Shown here: positions 1-5,169 of the stretch, one piece after another
How positions within the stretch are numbered: position 1 is the stretch's first letter
Layout of the letters: each line of letters opens with the position of its first letter
From: an uncultured Campylobacter sp.
Lineage (GTDB): Bacteria; Campylobacterota; Campylobacteria; Campylobacterales; Campylobacteraceae
Reading direction: 5' to 3'
Length of the DNA stretch: 5,187 bases
Assembly (NCBI RefSeq): GCF_938045595.1
Contig: NZ_CALIBB010000280.1
Location: 1-5,187 of the forward strand
Position numbers and translations under genes: made by a program
The notes under the pieces: model-generated
The model's input: the letters and a program-made list of their open reading frames with translations, nothing else
Database searches by the model: none
What the model was told of the DNA's origin: nothing

Positions 1-371
1 ACGCTCTGGTGGTACACGGCATGGACGGCATGGATGAGATCAGCCTGTGCGACGAAACGCTAATCCACGAGGTCAAGGACGGCAAAATTTTAGAATACCG
101 CGTAAATCCTGAGCAGTTCGGCTTTAAACGCGCATTTCACGGCGATATAGAAGGCGGCGACGGCGAGGCTAACGCCGAAACTTTAAAGCAAATTTTAAAA
201 GGTGAGCTTAGCGGACCAAAATTTGATATCGTCGTGCTAAACGCGATGTTTGCGCTATACTGCGCGGATGTCTCGGCAAGCCCTGCGGAGGCTAAGCCGC
301 TCATTTTAGAGGCGATCAGATCGGGCAAAACGTGGAAATTTTACGAAAACTACGTAGGGGCGAGAGCTTAG
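1..371 (+). CDS. trpD: Anthranilate phosphoribosyltransferase (TrpD), C-terminal part, 5'-truncated by the window
   Basis: TrpD transfers the phosphoribosyl group of PRPP to anthranilate, the second committed step of tryptophan synthesis, in the cytoplasm. The frame is open from the first full codon at base 3, so the gene begins upstream and only about the last 122 residues are seen. Family landmarks are VVHGMDGMDEIS near the visible start, YRVNPEQFGF, the GGDGEANA segment (usually GGDxxxNA), and the helix VVLNAMFALYCAD, followed by a GKTWKFYENYV tail. Campylobacter TrpD is often fused to a TrpG glutaminase domain at its N-terminus; whether that holds here cannot be seen. The TAG stop at 369-371 is immediately followed by the ATG of the methyltransferase gene, implying transcriptional and probably translational coupling. 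Identification is firm; only the extent is unknown. Confidence 0.93.
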   Translation, partial: ALVVHGMDGMDEISLCDETLIHEVKDGKILEYRVNPEQFGFKRAFHGDIEGGDGEANAETLKQILKGELSGPKFDIVVLNAMFALYCADVSASPAEAKPLILEAIRSGKTWKFYENYVGARA

Positions 372-1493
372 ATGGCTAGCGGCGAAAAGAGGGAATTTTT
401 AAGCGAGCAGCTCATCAGCTATCTGGGCAACAAACGCTCGCTGCTAGCGCCGATAGAGCGGGCGATCTGCGAGATTAAGGTGGAGCTTGGGCGGGACAAG
501 ATCAGCTTCGCAGACGTCTTTAGCGGCAGCGGCATCGTCGCGCGCCTGGCTAAAGCGCACTCAAGCCTCGTGATCGCAAACGACCTGGAGGGCTACTCGC
601 GCGCGATAAACTCCTGCTATCTTTCAAATTTTAGCGACGGGCTGTGGCGAGACTTGAGCGAGCTGCACGCTGAAATTTTAAGAAATTTTACGCCGAAGGA
701 GAGTTTTTTTAGCGAGCTGTACGCGCCGAAGGACGATGAGAATATCAAGGCGGGCGAGCGCGCTTTTTACACGCGCCGAAACGCCCTGATTTTGGGCGGG
801 CTTTGCGAGCAGATCGGTAAAATCCCGCAAAAATTTCGCGATTTTTTCACCGCGCCGCTGCTTAGCGAGGCGAGCATCCACTCAAACACGGGCGGCGTTT
901 TTAAGGGCTTTTACAAGGACAAAGCGGGCGTGGGCAAGTTCGGCGGCAGCGGCGAAAACGCACTAGCTCGCATAATGGGCGAAATTTCCCTGCGCCTGCC
1001 CGTGCTTTCAAGCTTCGCCTGCGAAAGCGCGGTCTTTCAAGAGGACGCCGCCCGCTTTGCGCAGAGCGCGCGCGAGCGCTTTTCGCAGCTTGACATCGCG
1101 TATTTCGACCCTCCCTACAATCAGCATCCCTACGGCTCGAACTATTTTATGCTAAATTTGATCACGGATTTTATAAACGAGGGCAAGCGCCCAAATGCTG
1201 CGGGGCTTAGCAGGGTTTCTGGGATTCCCGCGGACTGGAACCGTTCGGCATATAACAAAAAATCAAGTGCTGCGGAGGAATTTTTCGCGCTGCTGGCGGA
1301 ATTTCCGGCGAAATTTTTAATAATCTCTTTTAATTCCGAGGGCTTTATCTCGAAGGCGGAATTTTTAAAAAACCTCGCGCACATCGGCTCCGTGCGCACG
1401 ATAGAGATCCGCTATCCGACTTACCGCGCGAGCAGAAATTTAAACGCGCGCGAGCTTTATGTGACGGAATTTTTATATGTCGTACAGAAGTAA
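372..1493 (+). CDS. D12-class DNA adenine (N6) methyltransferase, apparently orphan
   Basis: This 373-residue protein is predicted to transfer a methyl group from S-adenosylmethionine to adenine in a specific DNA sequence. Motifs run in the alpha-class (Dam/D12) order. An N-terminal QLISYLGNKRSLL (residues 13-25) matches the family's 'YxGxKxxLL' opening, FSGSG at 50-54 is the SAM-binding motif I, and ND at 70-71 is the following acidic position. DPPYN at 246-250 is catalytic motif IV. The stretch of about 75-240 should include the target-recognition part. The length is normal for an intact enzyme and I see no frameshift. No restriction endonuclease gene accompanies it, so it looks like an orphan methylase, although a partner elsewhere cannot be excluded. 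It starts directly after the trpD stop, with AGGGG at 356-360 as a weak distant ribosome site, and its last 17 bp overlap trpF, so it is co-transcribed with tryptophan genes. Target specificity is unknown. Confidence 0.88.
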   Translation: MASGEKREFLSEQLISYLGNKRSLLAPIERAICEIKVELGRDKISFADVFSGSGIVARLAKAHSSLVIANDLEGYSRAINSCYLSNFSDGLWRDLSELHAEILRNFTPKESFFSELYAPKDDENIKAGERAFYTRRNALILGGLCEQIGKIPQKFRDFFTAPLLSEASIHSNTGGVFKGFYKDKAGVGKFGGSGENALARIMGEISLRLPVLSSFACESAVFQEDAARFAQSARERFSQLDIAYFDPPYNQHPYGSNYFMLNLITDFINEGKRPNAAGLSRVSGIPADWNRSAYNKKSSAAEEFFALLAEFPAKFLIISFNSEGFISKAEFLKNLAHIGSVRTIEIRYPTYRASRNLNARELYVTEFLYVVQK

Positions 1494-3234
1494 GATCAAA
1501 ATTTGCGGCATCAAAAGCGCTGCCGAAGCCCGCGCAGTGCTGGCGTGCAGCTCGGCTTTATGCACAAATTTAGAGCGCGCGGACGACGCTAAAAACTTGC
1601 CGCAATCAAGCGACGAGAGCTCAATAAAAAATTCTAATTTTTGCGGCGAAAATTCTGGGCGGAATTTTAATTCGGACGCCGAGAATGCTACGCGAAATTT
1701 CAATTCTGACGGCCAAAATTTCGCGCAAAATTTTAATCAGGGCGACGAGAATTTTACCTACCGCGCACAAAATCATGCAAATTTTACGTCTGAGCAAAAT
1801 TCCGATTGCGATAAAAATTTCAGTAGCGATTCACAAAATCTGGGCGACGGCTCGGGTGCGCGCGTGGAATTTTTAGGCGTAATTTTTGTGTCAAGCTCCA
1901 AGCGCCGCGTTAGCGTAGAAACGGCGCGCGAGATCGCACGCATCGCGCATGAAAACAGCGCAAAGTGCGTCGGAGTTTTTGCTTTGAGCTCCGAAAAACA
2001 CAGCGCCGCCGCATGCGAATTTAAAAATTTTAGCAGCAAAACTCGCGACGAAGAAATTTGTGAAGATAAAATTTACGCGGGCACGAGCGGCGGCTTAAAA
2101 TTTTACGAAAACGAGCGCGACGATTTGAGCGTAAATTTAAACGCAAACTACGCCGCGCCTACTTCGATAAAAGATCTAAATTCTGAAATTTTTGGCGCGA
2201 AAGCTCTAGGCGAAGAGCAAATTTTAAAAATTTGCGAGGCTTGCGAGCTGGATTGCGCTCAGATTTATGGACGCATAAGCGCGGATTTCAAAGCACGTCT
2301 CAACGCAGCAGGCATCGAGGCGTGGCAGGTGCTAAGCATTGGCACCGAAATGCCGCCGCTTGAGGGTTTGAGCTGTGATCGGATCTTATTTGACGCCAAA
2401 GGAAGGAACCTGGGCGGTAACGGCGTGAGCTTCAACTGGGATCTGTTGCGGCGCGCAGGACTTAGTTACGAAGAAAAATACTGCGCGGGCAGCGCAACTC
2501 AAAGCACAGACGGCACAAAATGCGACTCGGCTAGCGGGCACTGCGATACGCAAAATAACGCATCAAGTGACGAAAAATGCTATGCAGCAGGCACGGCTCA
2601 AGACTCAGACGGCGCAAGGAGCCATCTTAAACACAGCGCGATCTGTAGCGGATATAGCGAGGGGAATTTAAAGCGCGATAAAAACGGCGACTGCAACAAT
2701 TCTTGCATGGAGCATAGCGAAAACGGAAATTTGAAGCTCAAGAGGGTAAGCGACGTGTGCTGTGCCTCTAATAGCAATGAAGCGAGCAAACACGCACATG
2801 ATATTGTTCGATCGAGCAATACGAAACAAGAAGCGAGCGCCGATCGTCGCGCCGCAAAGAATGACGATGAGTGCAAATTTAGTGCGTGTGCTACCGCGCG
2901 GCTGAGTGGTGTAAGACCCGCAAGCGAAGGTGTCAATGATCAAGGCACAAGAGACTATGAGACGGGCGCACCAAATATTGCGAATGACGGCGGCGAAGTG
3001 GACAAGCTGGGTGCCACAAAAGATGATAGCGCGGATAAGCATGACGCTGCTGCTAAAAGCGGCACGATCTCTTTTATTCTCGCAGGTGGCATCGGTGCAC
3101 AAAATATCCGTGAGGCACTCGCACTGCGCCCATACGCAATCGATCTAAACAGCCGCGTGGAGGACGCGCGAGGCATCAAAGATCCACAAAAGATAAGCGA
3201 AATTTTGCAAATTTTAAAAAATGCACAAGGCTGA
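1477..3234 (+). CDS. trpF: Phosphoribosylanthranilate isomerase (TrpF) with three large low-complexity inserts
   Basis: TrpF is a TIM-barrel enzyme that isomerises N-(5-phosphoribosyl)anthranilate to CdRP, the step after TrpD. Core blocks in order are KICGIK (residues 8-13, catalytic Cys10), FLGVIFVSSSKRRVS (132-146, with Arg143 at the anthranilate-binding Arg position), and CVGVFA (164-169). They continue with ILKICEACELDCAQIYG (249-265), RILFDAKG (302-309, catalytic Asp306), LGGNGVSFNW (312-321), FILAGGI (533-539), and RPYAIDLNSRVE followed by GIKD (551-569). These blocks total about 206 residues, the usual family length, but the protein has 585. Three inserts, at about 27-128, 170-246 and 330-529, sit between core elements. 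All keep the frame. The ATG at 1477 lies within the methyltransferase gene, with GGA at 1466-1468 as a weak ribosome site, and KICGI follows six residues later, supporting this start. One oddity is that the phosphate-loop motif, usually SSGVE, reads NSRVE here. The enzyme is probably active, but that is inference. Confidence 0.9.
   Translation: MSYRSKIKICGIKSAAEARAVLACSSALCTNLERADDAKNLPQSSDESSIKNSNFCGENSGRNFNSDAENATRNFNSDGQNFAQNFNQGDENFTYRAQNHANFTSEQNSDCDKNFSSDSQNLGDGSGARVEFLGVIFVSSSKRRVSVETAREIARIAHENSAKCVGVFALSSEKHSAAACEFKNFSSKTRDEEICEDKIYAGTSGGLKFYENERDDLSVNLNANYAAPTSIKDLNSEIFGAKALGEEQILKICEACELDCAQIYGRISADFKARLNAAGIEAWQVLSIGTEMPPLEGLSCDRILFDAKGRNLGGNGVSFNWDLLRRAGLSYEEKYCAGSATQSTDGTKCDSASGHCDTQNNASSDEKCYAAGTAQDSDGARSHLKHSAICSGYSEGNLKRDKNGDCNNSCMEHSENGNLKLKRVSDVCCASNSNEASKHAHDIVRSSNTKQEASADRRAAKNDDECKFSACATARLSGVRPASEGVNDQGTRDYETGAPNIANDGGEVDKLGATKDDSADKHDAAAKSGTISFILAGGIGAQNIREALALRPYAIDLNSRVEDARGIKDPQKISEILQILKNAQG
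1555..1860 (+). other. TrpF insert 1: Asn/Phe/Ser/Asp-rich in-frame segment
   Basis: About 102 residues (27-128 of TrpF) interrupt the barrel between the first helix and the second strand; in normal TrpF these are nearly contiguous. The segment is dominated by N, S, D, F, Q and E, with the pair NF recurring (RNF, QNF, ENF, ANF, KNF) because AAATTT/AATTTT words fall in the same codon phase. It contains the tandem 33-bp repeats described separately. I predict it to be disordered or a surface loop. The boundaries are approximate, set by where the TrpF family pattern stops and resumes. Confidence 0.8.
1627..1758 (+). repeat. Tandem 33-bp (11-residue) repeats inside trpF, about four units
   Basis: Four consecutive in-frame 33-bp units begin at 1627, 1660, 1693 and 1726. 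They translate as KNSNFCGENSG, RNFNSDAENAT, RNFNSDGQNFA and QNFNQGDENFT. The last three are clearly related to each other and the first is degenerate. Each carries a basic or Gln residue first, Asn at position 2, an acidic or Gly centre, and Asn at position 9. The DNA has diverged mostly by point changes while the spacing stays exactly 33 bp, which points to tandem duplication within the gene. A fifth weak unit may follow near 1792 (EQNSDCDKNFS). Confidence 0.78.
1984..2214 (+). other. TrpF insert 2: low-complexity in-frame segment
   Basis: About 77 residues (170-246 of TrpF) separate the strand ending in VGVFA from the helix ILKICEAC; the usual linker is only a few residues. The insert is polar and includes FKNFSS, LKFYENE and LNANYAAP, again built around AAATTTT words. 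No domain is recognised and no internal repeat as clear as that of insert 1 is seen. Boundaries are approximate. Confidence 0.7.
2464..3063 (+). other. TrpF insert 3: 200-residue Cys/Ser/Asp/Asn-rich segment with degenerate internal repeats
   Basis: About 200 residues (330-529 of TrpF) lie between LLRRAG, which follows the catalytic Asp segment, and the ISFILAGGI strand. The composition differs from insert 1. It has 11 cysteines (336, 349, 356, 368, 390, 406, 410, 428, 429, 466, 471), many Ser, Asp, Asn, Ala, Lys and His residues, and almost no NF pairs. Internal similarities are AGSATQSTDGTK (residues 337-348) with AGTAQDSDGAR (371-381), and YSEGNLKR (393-400) with HSENGNLKLKR (413-423). No known domain is recognised. 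A cysteine-rich metal-binding role is possible but unsupported, since no regular CxxC spacing is seen. Confidence 0.75.
2485..2619 (+). repeat. Degenerate direct repeat pair in TrpF insert 3
   Basis: Bases 2485-2520 and 2587-2619 resemble each other, encoding AGSATQSTDGTK and AGTAQDSDGAR, with one codon inserted or lost. Shared DNA words include CAGACGGC. The unit starts lie 102 bp apart. The pair suggests insert 3 also grew by duplication, longer ago than insert 1. Confidence 0.45.
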
Positions 3235-3283
3235 TCTCTGCGTGCAAACTCGCGCGATAGTTATATCTAAATCAAGCGTGTAT

Positions 3284-3291
3284 AAGGAGGA
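3284..3291 (+). promoter_or_regulatory. Strong Shine-Dalgarno site for the 3297 gene
   Basis: AAGGAGGA ends five bases before the ATG at 3297. It is the only near-perfect ribosome site in the window and fixes that start. It also indicates that this gene is translated independently rather than by coupling to trpF, which ends 62 bp upstream. No convincing promoter or terminator is visible in the 3235-3296 gap. Confidence 0.85.
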
Positions 3292-3296
3292 GTCAA

Positions 3297-4205
3297 ATGC
3301 ATAATAACGAAATTGCTAGGTTTGGCATAAGCAAAACGCGGTATGATAAAAATATAAAGGATTTCTTACAAAATAAAAATTGCGATAAGCGAAATTTGGC
3401 GGGTGGTGGGCTAAAATTTACGAGCGATGGCAGGCAAAATTCTATAAATGCCAGCGAGCAAAATTTTACGAATGCCATTGAACAAAAATCGCAAAGCGAT
3501 CTCTCTTGCGCCGCTGATACGCCTCTGCAAAATTTTAAAACTCAAGCTAGAGATTACGATAAAGAGCCGATAATCATAAAAGACCACGCTATAATTTTAA
3601 ATGCTATCATCAGCGCGATTTATATCATTACTACGATATTGATGGCGGTCTACGGTAAATTTTCCGCCCAGCAAATTTTATTTCTCGTTTTGCTGGATTG
3701 CTATTTTCCGCTCAGAGCATTAAATAAATTTTCAAATTTCGGCAAGTGCTATATATGCTTTAACAATGACGATATAACCCTATACTCTAAAAAGACGGAA
3801 GCCGTTTTATATGAGACCAAAATTTCAGATATAACTTGTATCAAACGAACCACGGGACCGTCATATCCCGAAATATCAAAAAAGACAAAATGCCTTATGC
3901 TGCTGTTTGCTTTTATATATTTGCTTTTAGTTTTTTTCGTAGCGGTAGTGATAGACGAAAGGGAGGAAAATTTTTGGATAATTTTTGCAGTAATTATATC
4001 TATTAGCTTCTTTCCTTTATTGCTATATAGGCTTTTTAACGGGCTAGGCTTTGATATTATAAATGACAGCATATTGATATATGACAAAAATTCTTTTATA
4101 GAGGTTTCGTTTCTAAGTAGCAAAGAATACAAAGAGCTAAAAGCCTATTTTCTACTGAAAACGGGAAAAAATTTAGATAAAATCCCGCCGCAAATTTTCG
4201 TGTAG
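3297..4205 (+). CDS. Membrane protein of unknown function, with cytosolic domain split by a membrane hairpin
   Basis: I do not recognise a named family for this 302-residue protein. Residues 1-90 are polar and low-complexity, with KFTSDGRQNS and SEQNFTNA resembling the 11-residue unit of TrpF insert 1. Hydrophobic segments follow at about 97-119 and 124-142. Then comes a beta-rich stretch (150-186, with YICFNNDDITLYS and YETKISDITCIKR), two more membrane segments at about 198-219 and 226-247, and a second soluble part (250-302) ending in a helix, SKEYKELKAYFLLKTG. The layout of short strands followed by a terminal helix, interrupted by a hairpin, recalls bacterial PH-like membrane proteins; that is inference from pattern only. 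The start is set by a strong ribosome site. The next locus (4223-5125) is a paralogue, aligning from DYDKEPIIIKD onward. The GC content is much lower than in the upstream trp genes. Confidence 0.8.
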   Translation: MHNNEIARFGISKTRYDKNIKDFLQNKNCDKRNLAGGGLKFTSDGRQNSINASEQNFTNAIEQKSQSDLSCAADTPLQNFKTQARDYDKEPIIIKDHAIILNAIISAIYIITTILMAVYGKFSAQQILFLVLLDCYFPLRALNKFSNFGKCYICFNNDDITLYSKKTEAVLYETKISDITCIKRTTGPSYPEISKKTKCLMLLFAFIYLLLVFFVAVVIDEREENFWIIFAVIISISFFPLLLYRLFNGLGFDIINDSILIYDKNSFIEVSFLSSKEYKELKAYFLLKTGKNLDKIPPQIFV

Positions 4206-4222
4206 GTTATAGAGAATAAAAG

Positions 4223-4528
4223 ATGAATAGAAAACAGAGACTTGAGAAGCTAAATAAAATTTTAAATGAACGGCGTCAAAATTTAGAGCAGGGTTCAGGG
4301 TGGAATTTTGATGCCGAAAATTCTGACAGTAAAAATTGTAAATTTGAAAAACTCACGGATAACTCTACGATAAATACAAACGAAAAACCTAATAAATTCG
4401 AACAAAATCCGAGTTGCGCTAGTGATTACAATAAAGAGCTTTTAGTGCTCAAAGATAGGACGAATTTTTATATAGTTCTTGCTACAGTATGCACGCTTGC
4501 GATTATGATTTTTATGTATTCATACTAA
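4223..4528 (+). CDS. N-terminal fragment of a paralogue of the 3297 gene
   Basis: This 101-residue reading frame starts 17 bp after the upstream stop, with only a weak AGAG at 4211-4214 as ribosome site. Residues 1-70 are polar. They begin with a basic helix (RKQRLEKLNKILNERRQNL) and contain WNFDAENSDS, similar to the TrpF repeat unit. DYNKELLVLKDR (68-79) matches DYDKEPIIIKDH of the upstream protein. Residues 80-100 form one membrane segment ending in MYSY. It stops at TAA 4526-4528 exactly where the paralogue continues into its second membrane segment. If translated alone it would be a single-pass small membrane protein, but it is more likely the front of an interrupted gene. Confidence 0.6.
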   Translation: MNRKQRLEKLNKILNERRQNLEQGSGWNFDAENSDSKNCKFEKLTDNSTINTNEKPNKFEQNPSCASDYNKELLVLKDRTNFYIVLATVCTLAIMIFMYSY

Positions 4529-4543
4529 CCCAATCAAACTAGA

Positions 4544-4549
4544 TATAAT
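4544..4549 (+). promoter_or_regulatory. Possible -10 box (TATAAT) upstream of the 4592 frame
   Basis: A perfect TATAAT lies 43 bp before the ATG at 4592; a second TATAAT at 4585-4590 nearly touches that start. No -35 element is apparent, though Campylobacter promoters often lack one. Both boxes lie in sequence that was coding in the paralogue and is AT-rich, so chance is a serious alternative. If real, the first could drive separate expression of the back half. Confidence 0.2.
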
Positions 4550-4591
4550 CAGCTTTTTATAGTATTTCCATTTTTCGGATCGCCTATAATA

Positions 4592-5125
4592 ATGGAATAT
4601 TTTACAAATTTTTACAATAAGAAACTTGTAAAATTTTATAATGATCGAGTTACTTATTGTACAAACAAAATGCCCGAAAAAACTATATTCTTAGATGATC
4701 TTAAGGATGTAAAAAGAGCCTATTTTGCAAGAGATAATGAGTGGCTTAGGAGACAAGGCGCTTTTTATAGATTCTTCTTAAAATTTGATCCATATGCTAC
4801 GATAATCGCTTTTTTATTGATCTGCATATTGGTATTGGCTATCGGCGTAAGAAAATATATAGAAGCAGGTAGTTTCAGAGTATTTTTCATATCTATACTT
4901 GCATTTTTGTTTTTATTCGTCTTAAAATTTATATATTTTTTGGTTTTTAAATTTCAACTTAGACTTATATTCTACGATAATATAATAATCCGAGGCAAGG
5001 ATAAAGATATCGCCTTTACGATAGAAACTATGGATGACTACGTTAGGATAAAAGAATTTTTTATGAGGACAAAAGACATTGATTTGGATAAGACCGAGCG
5101 CCACGTGTGGCTGGATTTTAATTAG
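4592..5125 (+). CDS. C-terminal part of a paralogue of the 3297 gene (177 residues from the first internal ATG)
   Basis: The reading frame is open from the TAA at 4526 onward; 4592 is simply its first ATG. There is no good ribosome site (CGGA at 4576-4579 is distant and weak). YFTNFYNKK aligns with KFSNFGK of the upstream protein, VKFYNDRVTYC with ICFNNDDITLYS, and LDDLKDVKRAY with ETKISDITCIKR. Two membrane segments at about 69-85 and 95-118 correspond to its hairpin. The tail, DDYVRIKEFFMRTKDIDLDK, matches KEYKELKAYFLLKTGKNLDK. This segment therefore carries the split soluble domain and the membrane hairpin. It may be expressed by internal initiation, or it may be dead sequence. Function is unknown. 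Confidence 0.6.
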   Translation: MEYFTNFYNKKLVKFYNDRVTYCTNKMPEKTIFLDDLKDVKRAYFARDNEWLRRQGAFYRFFLKFDPYATIIAFLLICILVLAIGVRKYIEAGSFRVFFISILAFLFLFVLKFIYFLVFKFQLRLIFYDNIIIRGKDKDIAFTIETMDDYVRIKEFFMRTKDIDLDKTERHVWLDFN

Positions 5126-5134
5126 CAATTAAAA
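5116..5134 (+). terminator. AT-only hairpin at the end of the 4592 frame
   Basis: The arms TTTTAATT (5116-5123) and AATTAAAA (5127-5134) are perfectly complementary around an AGC loop, overlapping the TAG stop at 5123-5125. GTTTTAG follows. The stem has no GC pairs, so it would be a weak terminator at best. It is the only hairpin at a gene end that I could find in the window. Confidence 0.25.
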
Positions 5135-5169
5135 GTTTTAGATGAAAGAAACCGTAATCAGAGAAGCCT

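Larger units (their letters stand above)
4223..5125 (+). pseudogene. Whole paralogue of the 3297 gene, interrupted by one in-frame TAA
   Basis: Frames 4223-4528 and 4592-5125 are in the same phase, and the 63 bases between them contain no further stop. Joined across the TAA at 4526-4528, they make 301 codons including both stops, against 303 for the intact neighbour. The bridging peptide includes LFIVFPFFGSPIIMEYFTNF, which aligns without gaps to the second membrane segment and KFSNF of the neighbour, so the bridge is former coding sequence. The TAA falls opposite the Gly after MAVY in the neighbour. The simplest reading is a recent nonsense mutation. A sequencing error or a deliberate split into two polypeptides is also possible. 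Confidence 0.7.

Noticed and set aside
704..710. Run of seven T in the methyltransferase gene as a possible phase-variation tract
   Set aside because: Campylobacter phase variation typically uses longer poly-G/C tracts. The frame is intact on both sides and T runs are common in this DNA.
1473..2039. Shorter - strand and + strand alternate frames over TrpF inserts 1 and 2
   Set aside because: They are by-products of low-complexity sequence with few stops and have no recognisable protein features. TrpF core blocks on both sides keep one frame through the inserts.
2598..3102. Long open frames on the - strand opposite TrpF insert 3 (2598-2936 and 2668-3102)
   Set aside because: They lack family motifs, are in conflict with a well-supported + strand gene, and are Cys/Ala/Leu-rich shadows of the biased codons on the + strand. 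No ribosome site or promoter was seen for them.
1477..3234. CRISPR array or intein as explanation of the trpF inserts
   Set aside because: There are no identical direct repeats with unique spacers, and no intein splice motifs (Cys/Ser start, terminal His-Asn followed by Cys/Ser) or endonuclease motifs at the insert borders.
3235..3296. Possible promoter or terminator between trpF and the 3297 gene
   Set aside because: Only weak TATATC-like words and no stable GC-rich hairpin with a T run were found. The only well-supported element here is the ribosome site.
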